From assembly GCA_029339505.1 (NCBI GenBank), contig JAQISU010000025.1:257001-321000 (forward strand): 64,000 nt of DNA, written 5' to 3'. Below the pieces are notes generated by a model. That model worked only from the letters and a program-made list of their open reading frames with translations, was not told the DNA's origin and did no database searches. This DNA is from Unio delphinus. Lineage: Eukaryota; Mollusca; Bivalvia; Unionida; Unionidae. Position numbers and translations under genes: made by a program. Below are positions 36,236 to 56,823 of this stretch, piece after piece (position 1 is the first letter of the stretch; each line of letters begins with the position of its first letter).

Positions 36236-37660
36236 AACAGGTGTGTGATTTGAAGGACAACCTCAGAGACACTCCTGTTATTGCTCATGAAACTTTGAGG
36301 CGTGCAGGCGGTCGAGCGGTGCGATCATTACAACTGAAGTAACAGGGTTTTGGTTTTGTCTCCAACTGATAAGAACGAAATGATAGATATATGGAGGAGG
36401 GGACGCCCCGCATGTTTCATGCTAACATGTTAAAACTACATTGTGATCGAAATGGTATGTAAAGAGGACTAGGAGCTTTGAATTGCATTGGTCTAGCCGT
36501 TACCGAGGAGTATGATGAAGAACAAGAGTCCATTACTTGATTAACATAAATTCACTGCATTATCGTGAGAGGCTGAAACAGGGGTTGATGAAAGTCTCGA
36601 TTTGATCGAATGCCAAGGACATCAACTCAGGAACTCGATGGGAAATATCCAGGCGTGTTGGCAAACAAGCACAGACAAACGGATGTACTGTAACATCAGA
36701 TAAAACTTACTCTCCACTTTCGGGTCAAGGGTAGCCCTAAACATTGCACATCTAGGGATGTTGTCGAAAATGATTTGAAAGAGACTCGGGGTCAGAGATA
36801 TATCTTTTGTCACCTATATGTAGCCTGTCGTGCTGGCTAGGAAGAATGACGCAACGAATAAGTTCCGCATTGTATTTCGTAAACTAAACAAGCAAGTGGT
36901 AGTTGACGCTGGAGCAATACCATATATAGACAGCACGAAGTTAAATCTTATAAAGGGATACTGGAAGATACCCATATCATCGAAGACAAAAGAACTGACT
37001 GCGTCCGCCACTGAAAGAAGACTACATCAGTTTCGAGGTTGACCATTTGATCCGGTGAACATAGGGGTAGTTATGTTAGGATTGTGCATGAAGTAGCTAA
37101 TGTGTTTCAGCACGTGGAAACTTACATTAATGACATATTTATATTGAGCAATACGTGGGAAGCGCATTTACGAAATGTCACATTGGTTCTAAAGTGACTA
37201 CAAGGGACTAAATTGACTGTTAAGCCTATTTAATTGCAATATGGTGTTATGAAGTTTAGAATGCTTGGGACACATAGGGTGAACAAATTGAAATCAGACC
37301 CAAAGAAACTTGCAGCAGTCAAGAATGCACCACCACCTGAATCGAAGAAACAAGTCAGACCACTCACTGATTTTGCGTGATATTACCGCAAATAAATTCT
37401 TAACGTCACATCCATTGCAAGTCCTCTAACAGATTTCAATAGCAAAGGGACAGCCAAACAGGATTAAGTGGGGAGAAAAGCAGACCAGGCCTGTTAACAC
37501 ATTAAAATACATTAAACTTACTAACATATGTCGCCATACTGAACTACCAGAGTTAAACCAGTTGTTTAGTCTAATAACCGGTGTTTCAGAGATAGGCCTC
37601 GGGACGTTATTGTTGGAGAAAAAATATGGAGTTGTGTTTAGGTTTGGTCTGGGGAATTTA
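36236..37660 (+). mobile_element. Ty3/gypsy-like LTR-retrotransposon pol relic
   Basis: Plus-strand pieces of a pol gene: VARKNDATNKFRIVFRKLN near 36830, KGYWKIPIS near 36950 (the conserved RT segment before the palm aspartates), an LGHIG piece near 37268, an RPLTDF-like piece near 37356, and an RNase-H-like GVSEIGLGTLLLEKKYG piece near 37580. The YVDD equivalent is lost and stops are numerous. No LTRs were identified on either side. Upstream pieces from about 36236 are less certain. Confidence 0.7.
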
Positions 37661-38589
37661 TAAATTCCAAACATATATTCCATCAACCTTTTCTATTCGT
37701 CGGTATGGCTAAAATTACAAATTCGGAGTTGATGAGACGGTTTTGAAACCATAAAAGCGACATAAAATGTAAACACAGAATAGATGAGTAGAACCCAAGC
37801 CATTTTCACATTACTTAGTCTCCTAAATTTGGAAAACATGTACACCATTTTTAGGTGGAGGTGTTTACAGTAATACCTGATATGAAGAGTCTGATAATCG
37901 AAGAGACACATTTGGTACACTGTAGTATCTGATTTCTTAGGTCTGATCTTCTCAAAATGTGCACGTGAAAACAAAGATGATTTAGGGGACTGCGCGGCAC
38001 ATGCGAAGTACAGAAACTTCGAGGCAGACAGAGCAACCACTAGGCCACCGAATCAGTTGGCTACATATTGGGACAGTAAATGTATTGCAACAGACTACAT
38101 GGTATTGTCATTTTACGCGTAGCCGTTAATGTGACTATCGTTACGGTGGATTTTTCATCTAGTTTGAACCAACCAATTGTGTGGGATATATTTCATAATT
38201 TTGATTTGAAAGTGGTGGATAGATCTTGATAATGAAGCAGAACTTTGGTATGCGATGCTATGTTATTCCAAACGATTACTACTGCCATATTTATTAGCTT
38301 AATTCAGACTATGTGTGGTTTATTTAACGTAGTTATGGGCGATATATGGGCGATATATATGGTTCTATTCATCATAAATAAGGATATGCGTACCTATGCA
38401 ATGTACCTGAATATAGCTTGGATTGTAACGTTTTTCGTTGAACCCATTTCGATCTTAAGGGGCTGCTAGATCGGCTTCGCAGCAAGTGGCTGCAAAAATT
38501 ATTATTATAAGACAATGACTGAATCGAACTGGCAAGCAATTCGTGATCCACATTTAAACCAAGATCATGATCCATGTTTATTGTTATTG
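37661..38589. other. No gene recognised
   Basis: The minus-strand 115-codon frame at 37693-38040 has no family motif and looks like chance. Confidence 0.5.
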
Positions 38590-38822
38590 TTGTAGTAGGG
38601 TTTAACGCCATTTTCAGCACTAGATAAACTATACATGGCGGCCAGCATTAATTTGGAGGAAAAATCTGGGAAATCCCCGGGGAAGAAACACCGACCCATG
38701 AGAAGCTACGGGCAAACTTTCTTACATTCCTACAATGGTTGAATCCGAGACTCGAACCCACGCAGACAAGTGTGATGGCATCAATTCGTAACGGAGAGCG
38801 TTTAGACCACTCGACCACTCGT
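38590..38822 (-). mobile_element. tRNA-derived SINE, minus strand
   Basis: The reverse complement gives a full-length family member: an ACTCGTGGT..CTAAACGCTCTC head, GGGTTCGAGTCTCGG, a TAAGAAAGTTTGCCCGTAG body, and a TGGCGTTAAACCC end at about 38600. Confidence 0.85.
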
Positions 38823-40410
38823 TATTATCCATAGTTTAAACAAACGTTTAGATATTATGAGAAACATTAGTACATAATCTTTACCAATGAATTTTTTGTT
38901 TCACTTTAATATAAAACTGAAAATGTACAAGCGAAAACTTTAAATTGATTTTTTGCATCATAACGTGTAGGAAAACATAGACATACACACAGACAGACAT
39001 ATAAACAGACAGGCAGGCAAACGTAAACACATGAAAATAACAAATTAAATAATGGTAAGAATAATAACATTCAGACATACATTCATGCATAACGTAAGAA
39101 CTTTAATAATAATAATAATAATAATAATAATATTAATACTAATAATACTAATACTAATAGTAATTAAACACATTGTCGGGAGATACACTGCCTTGATGTT
39201 GTCCGTAATGTCTAGTTTGTGCTAGTAAGTCTTATGTAATTAGATCATTAATTCAAATCTAATTGAACCCAGTGAAATTGTGAAGTAAGTTAATGTAACG
39301 TTTTCTTGACTAGAACAAAGATAAATAATAAACAAGTTGCATCGTTTCGTAAAATGTACAGTTCTATATTTATACTAATTTATAAAGACACAAAGGTAAA
39401 AAATATGTGCACGTGTAGTCGAATTTACACTTGGAACTAATATTAATTTCGTATCCCTGCTTAATTTGAATTGATTGATTTGGTATTAAAAATATCCAGT
39501 TCAAAAATTGGGATGCATCACGCTAATTCATTTATTGTGATTCAGAACTTTTCTAAACTGAGTTTGCGAAGTCTTTTATCTTCGAAGACCATTCGATTGT
39601 CGAGTTGGCAGCTAATTTAATACCTGAAAAACTCTGAAGGTAAATACACACTTCATAGACAGCTACATCTCTTAAAAGAACACTGAAAATGACAGTTGAC
39701 TTTCTCACTATCTTTCACAGCCTAACAAAGGTTGTTTATAATGAGCAGTCAAGTGTGTATAAGGTGTTATCGTGAAGTTTCCGTCGAAGTAATAAACCTC
39801 TGTCCAAATTAACACATCAAAAGAACAAATAAAATTGTGTAAAGTACTTAATTCACTTGGTTTTTCCTTACATCCTTGCACAAATGGTAATTTTCTCAGA
39901 CGTTGTTACTGTTTTAACGCTAGCGTTATCAATAACGTTGCAACTTTAATTTTATATATTACTTTCCTACACTTTATTTCCATGGTAACATGCTTAATAT
40001 TAAATGATAATATTTTTAAGCATGAAAAGGGACATCGATAAACTTGCTTGACATGTGTAAATAGACTAGTTAGACCGTTTACGAAATACGCTCTGGAAAC
40101 GGAAATGATTCTGGACAGAAGAAAAAAACAAAACAAGCGACAAAGAGATAGCTATATACGTATCGCATCCCACCCTGTGTATAAACGTGTATGTGTGAAG
40201 ACAATATTCTATTCCGTCTTCTCGTGCGGAGAGCTATCACTTTATTATTAGGAACATCGATGTCCTTTTCCGAATAGCGTTTCGATGTTGGAATACGATA
40301 AACTCTTGTATTGAACTATGTACTATTTTCCGCACATAGTACAACATTGTTGGAAGTTTCCTCGTTCTCCCCATTGCCTGTAGTAAAAACAAAAAGCTTA
40401 ATTCGACATT

Positions 40411-40488
<78 letters not shown>

Positions 40489-41192
40489 CACGTACAGGAT
40501 AGAAATAGGTTGAAGATATAATTCTATGAATAATGGAGGCTATAATTATTACAAATAAAAGTATAAGATGCACGGAATTTATAAATACATTTATAATTAT
40601 TACTTTCATGTCATCCTGCAATGACAGATTCCTGGTTTTGGTCAAATGATTCCTAAAGATGTTTTCTTGAAGAGCTCAATAAACGCAGATATTATCATAA
40701 CCACAGCAATAACACAACATCGATAACAATTACGAAAGCTCAATAAACGCAGAGATACTAATAACCACGGGGAAATAAGACAACATCAATAACACTTACG
40801 AAAGCTCATCCATTTAGAACTTACTCATGCAATTATTATTGCAGTGTTGTTTCAAGAAATATACTCGGAGCACATTAGGTAGAGTAGTCCTTATTTTCAA
40901 TAGGTACAGAAGTGTTGTTGTACGCTTAAATTGGAACGATCAAAATGGAAATGTTTTTGTTTATGTCTGATTCTGTCTTGATACCTAATTACTGCAACAC
41001 TGCAAATTTCAAATCATTACACACACACACACTTCTATGTCTATACATGTACATTATGTTTTGCGGAACATCCCCATGATGTCACTCGGCTACAGTTCAC
41101 ACGGGACAAACAGTTGCGCTCTTTCTATGTCTCTTAACTATATTAAATTAAGTGTGTGCAGACTCGTACGATATTAGTTGATATATCATACA
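38823..41192. other. No gene recognised; microsatellites
   Basis: It contains (TAA)n at 39102-39160 and (GA)n at 40414-40487. A direct repeat of GAAAGCTCAATAAACGCAGA-like sequence lies near 40670-40810. It may hold the 3' UTR of the minus-strand receptor gene that ends at 41193; no clear polyadenylation signal was chosen. Confidence 0.55.
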
Positions 41193-50496
<9,304 letters not shown>

Positions 50497-50517
50497 CTGA
50501 AGTCAAAATTATATATA

Positions 50518-50585
50518 TGTGTTTATCTTCTTGAAAAAAAAAAAAATATATATATATATATATATATTTCAAGAAGATAAACACA
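50518..50585. repeat. Hairpin around an A/TA run
   Basis: GTGTTTATCTTCTTGAAA and its exact reverse complement flank an A run and a TA run. It lies 20 bp upstream of the discoidin exon's acceptor. It is probably a small inverted repeat with an expanded TA core. Confidence 0.8.
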
Positions 50586-52732
50586 AATACATATTCTTTG
50601 TATATTTGATTTATTTGTTGGCTTTTCTCAGTGGCTATATGTAATGTATATGTGTATCTTCTACGTGCTTTGTTTCTAAGATATAGTTAATGGTGTACCT
50701 GACAATAAATAGGGAATAATTGTACATGAGTACAGATTTACTATTCAGAACATAAGAACATGTAACAAGGATAATTATATCTTTATGTAGAATATTAGTT
50801 TTTCACTTGGAAATTCTTAAACTTGTTCGCAACTTCGAATGTTTTAAGAAGGAATCGGATGTTCATCCTGGCTCTATTATTGTGTCCTAGCCCTTTTTTA
50901 ATGTTGTTCACTTGAAAAAACTGTTCATTCTAGCCCTAATATCCGAAGTATCGGCATTTGTATAGATGTGTTAGTGTTTAGTTTAGATATATTTATTTAT
51001 TCAAATTATCATGTTTTATGTGTAATTTCTAGCGCTCTGTAATATCCTTCGGCAAAACATTAATATTTAAATATAGTCAATTCAGACAATGACATTTGTT
51101 ATTATAGTTTTTTGATACTCCTAAAAATTGTTAACACATCGCCAAATTCCTGGCCAATTTGCAACGTTATCAATTTTGAGACTACATGAATTGTTTTGGA
51201 ATATCACTCGAGTTCAATTAGACTTAGATTTCACTGAACGGATCTTATTTCAAACTAAAAAGTAATTCGAGGATAATTATTGGATATTGTTGTTAAAGTC
51301 TAGCTTACAACATTATCTTTGGATTTCCTGTGGAGTCATTGATAGATTGCCAAGTCGTTCTGTTCGTACGGTAAGAAACGTAATAACTCTTTACATATTG
51401 GTCGTATAGAGAGTAATCCCCGGTATTGTTACGACCCTGTGTTTGAATTGCTTGGATAAGGCTCAGTTGTTTCAGTTGCACCTGTCAAATGAAGATTAAT
51501 TTATTAGAATTGAATTGACATTTAACCACTTATGCACTATTTCCTATTTACCTTCTGTGTCATAGACGGTGTGTTATGTCCGTGACATGCATGACGACAT
51601 CGATATTTATTAAAATATTTAGCAATCAATGAAGAATTTGCGTACAGGTGTTGCACGCACTGACAGAATACGAGTGGCAAGACACAGGAACAACATTCAT
51701 CAAATAACCCGTCGATTCTTCCTCACCCCACCCTTTGTCCTTGCACATATTTTTGTTGATTCTAGTATCTACATTATTTGTCTCTGATAATTCATATTTT
51801 TGGTTGATATTTCTTGGAGTTGAAGTCCATGTCAAAATAGAATAGCCACCCTTTTGACTCATACACACTCTGGTATTAACACTTTCGTTACTTTCTTCTT
51901 TCAAAGCAAATTCACGATTCAACTTTCTTCTAACACGGTTTTTCAGGCGTGTCATGAGCTTCACACTTTTAGTGATGTTATACGGAGTTATGGCCCTTTA
52001 CCACGTCCTCAAAGACATCCCACAAGCTTGAACACATTTTAACATTCACATGTTTACTTTCATTTGAATCAGATGTGCAATGAAACCTTTAGACTGCTTA
52101 GCATGAGTTAGATGATGATGAAATTTTGGTCAGTACATAGAGAATGTGGTACTTGATCAACTCAGATTGGCATCCTACAGCCGAAATTGTGAATACTGCA
52201 TCAGTCAGAGTATTTGAATTTGGCTTTCGTTTTCGTTTGTGAGGATCTGGCTGAGTTTGCTTTGTTTTGCTGTAAAATTAAATTTTTGGAAATGACTTGG
52301 ATGCATTTTACGAATATCAGATTTTAGTAATATCCAACAGAACGCGCCACTTAGAATAGACTCCCCACTAGCTTTAGAACACTCAACTAAGAATGACAAC
52401 ATAACATGCTACAGAACGCTATAAGACTTCAATTTCTCCTTGCTTTATCTCAATTCAATTTGCCTCAAAATGTCGTCTTAAGAAGGTTTGGAACAAGGTT
52501 GATTATCAGCCGATTATGACTTTTTGACAGAGTTATGACCCCTTAATTAACTGCGACTATCATATTACTTTTGTGTGACTTCAACGTTTACCATGCAGAT
52601 TCGTATTATCAATATGTTTTAAATATTACCCGTATTTCAAAGAATCATGATTGCTTTCTGACAGACTTGTGACACATGACACTCAAGCATTTTAACCGCT
52701 ACATTTATTAATAAATACTATTTAGAGCCCCA

Positions 52733-52955
52733 GGTGGCAAAGTGGCTTCCGGGCTCATGCCTTTGCAAATAACTGACGTTTGATCTATGTATGAGTGGGT
52801 TCGAGCCAAGGGCTCGGCCATCGAGGATACGTGAGAAAACTAGCTAATAGCTTTTCATGTGTCGGTAGTTTGTCCTGGTTTGTTCCTCCACCAAACATTT
52901 GTCCATCATGTGCTGAAAATGGCGTTCAACTCTTATCAACAACAACACCGACAAC
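52733..52955 (+). mobile_element. tRNA-derived SINE
   Basis: Full-length and diverged, with GGGTTCGAGCC near 52798, an ACGTGAGAAAACTAGC body and an ATGGCGTTCAAC end with an AACAACAACA tail. It is orthologous to the truncated SINE at 2836 in copy A. Confidence 0.8.
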
Positions 52956-53677
52956 AACAATATTATTTAATAAATTTTGTATGTTATTGTGACTGACTTT
53001 TAACAATAATGATCATATATCGTTTTGTAAAATTTGAACGTTTGCTGCACATATTTTGTACCACTGCTTAAAAATTAACGTCAGCCACCGGCTAACGTTT
53101 CAGGTTTAGAAACCTTATTTTGTTGCGCACACTCGCGCACACACACACACACACACAAGCGTTTGTGTATGTATGCATTCGTTTCTTTTGAATACCACGT
53201 GACCATTTTCAAATCCAAAGAAAATGAATTTTCCTTTTCATAGCAACCAATATACATTCATCAGCAAAAGAAATCCAGAAATATAAGAACTATAATCTCA
53301 AGAGATTTAAATAAAGCAGTTTTTGTCTTCAAAAATAGCGTTTAAAATCAACGTCTTTGAAGAATAGAAGAGATCAGTGGCATTCAGTCACAAATTTTAA
53401 CATAGGGAAATGACAACAAGCAGTAAAAATGTTAGCGTTTCTATTGTACTTAAGTGTATTGTTGAAACAAAGGGATACCTGTATGAATTCATTTTTCTTT
53501 CCAAACTGAGCTGCCCAAGCACCGTAATGGAAATTATATGCAAATGTAGTATTAATTCGGCCATACTTGGTATTTTCAAAAAAATTCAGTATTTCATGGT
53601 GTTCTTATGCTAATTATTCTGTAAATTACAAAAATGGTTAATAAGGAAGTATTGTAGATAAGAAATTTTTATAACTG

Positions 53678-53756
53678 ACTCTCTCTATCTCTCTCTGTCT
53701 GTTTGTCTGTCTCTCTCTCACACACATACACACACACACAAATACATATATATAAT

Positions 53757-53840
<84 letters not shown>
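53678..53840. repeat. Compound CT/CA/TA/GA microsatellite
   Basis: Shorter counterpart of the array at 14551-14759 in copy A, at the same relative position. Confidence 0.9.
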
Positions 53841-53843
<3 letters not shown>

Positions 53844-54476
53844 TTTACCTCACTCAATTGATGTTTTGTATCCGTCACCGGTATATTTTTAAAATGACGA
53901 CATTCCATAGAATGTAGTGATTTGGTTATCTTCACGATGCAAACTATACGGGTTAAACTCTCAAGCATTTTGTGAGGGGATGGGTGGTTACCCGTTATAG
54001 CACATATTATCTTTGCTGGCTAAGGGACGTCGATAATCTTAATTCTATGTCGACAATTGACACATCAACTGATCGAAACAGTGTTTTAGAGAAGTATTGT
54101 CTTGCCGATAAACTTTACACCCTTTACCAACCAAAATTAATTGACCTTTGAGATATTTAGTGACACGTTGGCCATAAAATGTGATGACTACCGCGATGTC
54201 CATGTGCCTTAACTCATTAAAAAGCTTTGATATGAGCGGATTAAATTTGAAAAGCTCGTGGGTGATACCTGTTGTTGTCTGCAGAGGTCATGCTCATTAT
54301 TTCAAAAATAAATTTCAGGTACACACTAAGCTTAAGACTGGATCATTTTATACTGTTTCTGCTAGCTATATAAGTCAGCTGTCGCCGTGGACCGGATCAT
54401 ATCGACGATCCTTGACATTCTTCCTGTCTCTCACGCCAATAACATAAGTTTCCTCTCATCTGGTTACAGTTTATAA

Positions 54477-54637
54477 AGCAGCAGAGGGGGCGAATCAGAC
54501 AACTTTTTTTTGTTTTTATTTTTGATTATACCCCCTCCAAAATAACACTGGACCCTTCTCGCGAAAAAATAAGTCTCTGACCCTTGTCTGAAAACATTCG
54601 CGTCGCAACGTCGTTGTCACTCACCCCCTCTGCTGCT
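54477..54637. other. Left end of the virus-like element: inverted motif pair
   Basis: AGCAGCAGAGGGGGCGA at 54477-54493 and its inverted copy (one mismatch) at 54621-54637 flank 127 bp of AT-rich DNA. The first motif lies exactly at the point where copy B stops matching copy A. It is probably (part of) a terminal repeat; the matching right end would lie beyond the window. A similar motif occurs at 10637. Confidence 0.55.
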
Positions 54638-54655
54638 AGAACTTTCAGTTCTAGG

Positions 54656-55327
54656 TTACCCGAATATTTGATCAAGTCCGATACGATATCGTGTTCGAGG
54701 GTCATGTAAATTTATTGTTACAAATCCGTGTGGGGTAGACTGAGCATGACTAAAGAAATTTCTAAATTGATTGAAGTCCATATCAGAACACCATGTCTGC
54801 CAAATATTTCGTAGCGTATGTGTATCAACGCCGTTGAATACAGCAAGCATATTACAGTTATCTCTAATCACTTTTGGAATCTGAGTGTAGCGTTGAGTGA
54901 CATAGATCACATCAGTGTTTTTATGCCTGCCTCTGGAAAATATTCTAGCAGGATTTTTTTGATTATCTAACATGACATCGTCGTATACAACTAAATTGTT
55001 GATACTTCCATCGAGGTCATTCACGGATGGCGCCTCGTCAATATCGGTTATAAATTCAATAACATCCTCGGCGGCAATCTCTGAAGCGTTTTCATTAAAA
55101 TCTTTTAGCACTTCATAGCATCGTTGATCATCTACGCTAAGGGCAATTAAATACAACTTATCCCACTTCATCCATCTCATTATTAAATTGAGCAGCAATT
55201 GCGTTTTACCGGATCCAGATGGTCCGATTATAATTGCGCGGATAGAGTTTGGTAGCGCTGCATGATGCTTCACTGGTTCTCTTGTTTTAGTCGCTGAAAA
55301 ATCAATTATATTCATATCTCTATACAT
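54656..55327 (-). CDS. Packaging ATPase, A32/FtsK-HerA type
   Basis: A 223-residue P-loop ATPase. Walker A GPSGSGKT is at residues 35-42; Walker B NNLVVYDDV is at 110-118, followed by a basic SRGRHKN segment at 131-137 and a VTQRYTQIP sensor-like motif at 143-151. Length and motif order fit the genome-packaging ATPases of Polintons, adintoviruses and relatives. The expected role is to drive viral DNA into a capsid, although no capsid gene lies in the window. The start is MYRDMNIID; Met5 is an alternative. The start codon is 5 nt from the divergent start of the next gene, so its 5' leader must overlap that gene. The frame is intact. Confidence 0.85.
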   Translation of the reverse strand: MYRDMNIIDFSATKTREPVKHHAALPNSIRAIIIGPSGSGKTQLLLNLIMRWMKWDKLYLIALSVDDQRCYEVLKDFNENASEIAAEDVIEFITDIDEAPSVNDLDGSINNLVVYDDVMLDNQKNPARIFSRGRHKNTDVIYVTQRYTQIPKVIRDNCNMLAVFNGVDTHTLRNIWQTWCSDMDFNQFRNFFSHAQSTPHGFVTINLHDPRTRYRIGLDQIFG

Positions 55328-55332
55328 AAATT

Positions 55333-55530
55333 ATGGATCTATATTGCGTGAAGTGTAAGGCGCGTACTGGCACAGATGACTTGACGACGATTACAACTAA
55401 AAATAACCGATCAGCGCTTTCTGGTAAATGCGTACAATGTAGTACAAAGAAATTTAGATTTGTTTCTAAACCCAAGGAACTCAAGGAACCTTTAAAAAAA
55501 AAAGAGGAGGTGATATCGCAGCCAAATTAG
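55333..55530 (+). CDS. Small CxxC protein, DUF5679-like
   Basis: 65 residues: YCVKCKART at 4-12, a GKCVQCSTKKFRF segment at 31-43, then a Lys/Pro-rich tail KPKELKEPLKKKEE. Two CxxC pairs (5/8 and 33/36) would bind one zinc. The pattern matches the short zinc-ribbon family DUF5679, which I recall from giant viruses and Polinton-like viruses; its function is unknown. Near the end the frame runs over TTT followed by ten A (55491-55503). The phospholipase frame begins there in the -1 phase, so this protein may be the N-terminal part of a frameshift fusion. Confidence 0.7.
   Translation: MDLYCVKCKARTGTDDLTTITTKNNRSALSGKCVQCSTKKFRFVSKPKELKEPLKKKEEVISQPN
55491..55503 (+). promoter_or_regulatory. 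Slippery T3A10 tract, possible frameshift site
   Basis: In the zinc-protein frame the tract reads as T TTA AAA AAA AAA, containing canonical -1 slippery heptamers (T TTA AAA and A AAA AAA). The frame opened by a -1 shift is the phospholipase frame, which has no ATG of its own. Ribosomal frameshifting, polymerase slippage or a simple indel would all fit. Confidence 0.5.
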
Positions 55531-55862
55531 CAAAACTCCCTGGAACCCCATGGGCAAAATACCCCGGAGAAAAACACCTTCCAGGATATAGCTACTGTGG
55601 ACCGGGAACAAGACTTGATATCAGACTCAATGATCAAAATCAGCCCCGACCCGGTGAGGAACCAATAAACGCTATTGATAAGGCCTGTCACCTTCATGAT
55701 GTATCTTATAAAAGCAGTAATCTGCAGCACAGGCATCTAGCAGATGTGAAATTAATTCATGCGTTAAATGCTATTTCTGATAAATTTTTCAAAGAAAAAT
55801 TGGCTTCCTTTTTGATAAAATCGGCTATGAAAAGTAAATTGATGTTAGGGGCTGGTAATTAA
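55503..55862 (+). CDS. Phospholipase A2 domain (parvovirus VP1-type), no start codon
   Basis: A 119-codon frame ending at TAA 55860-55862. It holds the calcium-loop motif YCGPGT (codons 31-36) and the catalytic KACHLHDVSY (codons 60-69, with the His65-Asp66 dyad), preceded by PGEKHLPG and by PINAID. This is the arrangement of the PLA2 domain of parvovirus VP1 and of PLA2-bearing adinto- and bidna-like viruses, where it opens the endosomal membrane during entry. No in-frame ATG precedes the domain; the last upstream stop is near 55470. It would have to be reached by a -1 shift at the A10 tract, by splicing, or it is a pseudogene by one indel. The integrase ATG follows 7 nt after its stop, suggesting one plus-strand transcript. 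Confidence 0.8.
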   Translation, partial: RGGDIAAKLAKLPGTPWAKYPGEKHLPGYSYCGPGTRLDIRLNDQNQPRPGEEPINAIDKACHLHDVSYKSSNLQHRHLADVKLIHALNAISDKFFKEKLASFLIKSAMKSKLMLGAGN

Positions 55863-55869
55863 TAACAAC

Positions 55870-56823
55870 ATGGAATCTATTTATTATTCCCCAAGAGGAT
55901 ACTGGAGGGGTAAATCAGCAATCCATAAACTCGCTAGCGCTGCGAAAGTGAAAAAAACCACTGCGGCTCATTGGTTATCCAAACAGGCACTATGGCAAAT
56001 TTATCTACCACCGCCTAAACAAATCAATTTCTCGCATTTTGATGTGACCGGACCCAATGAAGTTCATCAGGCTGATCTATTATTTCTGCCACATGATCGT
56101 GGTTACAAATACGCATTAACCGTAGTTGATATTGCAAGTCGATACAAAGAAGCAGAACCGTTAAAAACAAAATCAGCCACTGAAGTGGCTTCTGCATTTG
56201 AAAGGATTTATCGAAGGAGTCCTCTGCACTGGCCAAATCTGTTACAAGTTGACCCGGGCAAGGAATTTCAGGGTGCAGTGTTATCTACAATGAAATATCA
56301 CAATGTCGCTATCAGACGAGGGCATACTGCACTTCATCGTGATCAGGCCATTGTAGAACGATTTAATAAAACCCTTGCTGAGCGGTTATTTGGATATCAA
56401 TACGCAAAAGAATTCATCCAAGAAAAAAGATCCCGTGAATGGGTTAAAAGGTTACCAGCTGTGATTACTGCACTGAATAACGAGATTACTAGAACCATCA
56501 ACATGAAACCTATCAATGCGATTAAAAAGAAGTCAATACCTGAAATGGAAATTCAAAAAGATTTTAACGTTTCCCAACCAATTCTTGGTAGTAATGTCAT
56601 TGTGAGGTACTTATACGAACCAGGAGAGCTTGAGGGTGGCACAAAAAGGGCTACTGATCCTATTTGGAGTGTTACTGCACATAAGATATCTAGTATAACA
56701 CGATCTACGGGTAGACCTCCAATCTATAAACTGGATTCAACTGCCCCTCAACGGGGTTTTACTAGACAACAATTACAAGTGATACCTGAGGATACTCAAT
56801 TACCACCACATGGGCTTAACTAG
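55870..56823 (+). CDS. Retroviral-type (rve) integrase
   Basis: 317 residues. The RNase-H-fold core has Asp69 (in QADLL), Asp128 (in QVDPGKEF) and Glu163 (in QAIVERFNK), with 34 residues between the last two. VVDIASRY at 85-92 and AVITALNNE near 197-205 are typical of the family. The N-terminal part (YYSPRGYWRG...) is helical with no HHCC zinc motif visible. The C-terminal 80 residues form a small beta-rich region before a Gln/Pro-rich end. Polintons and adintoviruses use such an enzyme to insert their DNA. The frame is intact and overlaps the HNH gene's end by 8 nt tail to tail. Confidence 0.9.
   Translation: MESIYYSPRGYWRGKSAIHKLASAAKVKKTTAAHWLSKQALWQIYLPPPKQINFSHFDVTGPNEVHQADLLFLPHDRGYKYALTVVDIASRYKEAEPLKTKSATEVASAFERIYRRSPLHWPNLLQVDPGKEFQGAVLSTMKYHNVAIRRGHTALHRDQAIVERFNKTLAERLFGYQYAKEFIQEKRSREWVKRLPAVITALNNEITRTINMKPINAIKKKSIPEMEIQKDFNVSQPILGSNVIVRYLYEPGELEGGTKRATDPIWSVTAHKISSITRSTGRPPIYKLDSTAPQRGFTRQQLQVIPEDTQLPPHGLN

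Larger units (their letters stand above)
50702..54477 (+). repeat. Duplicated block, copy B
   Basis: It matches 1-2926 and 13449-15507 in the same order and orientation. It lacks the 2927-13448 material and the SINE at 1650. Homology ends sharply at TTTATAAAG (54469-54477), where the virus-like element begins. No conserved gene was found in it. Confidence 0.8.
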
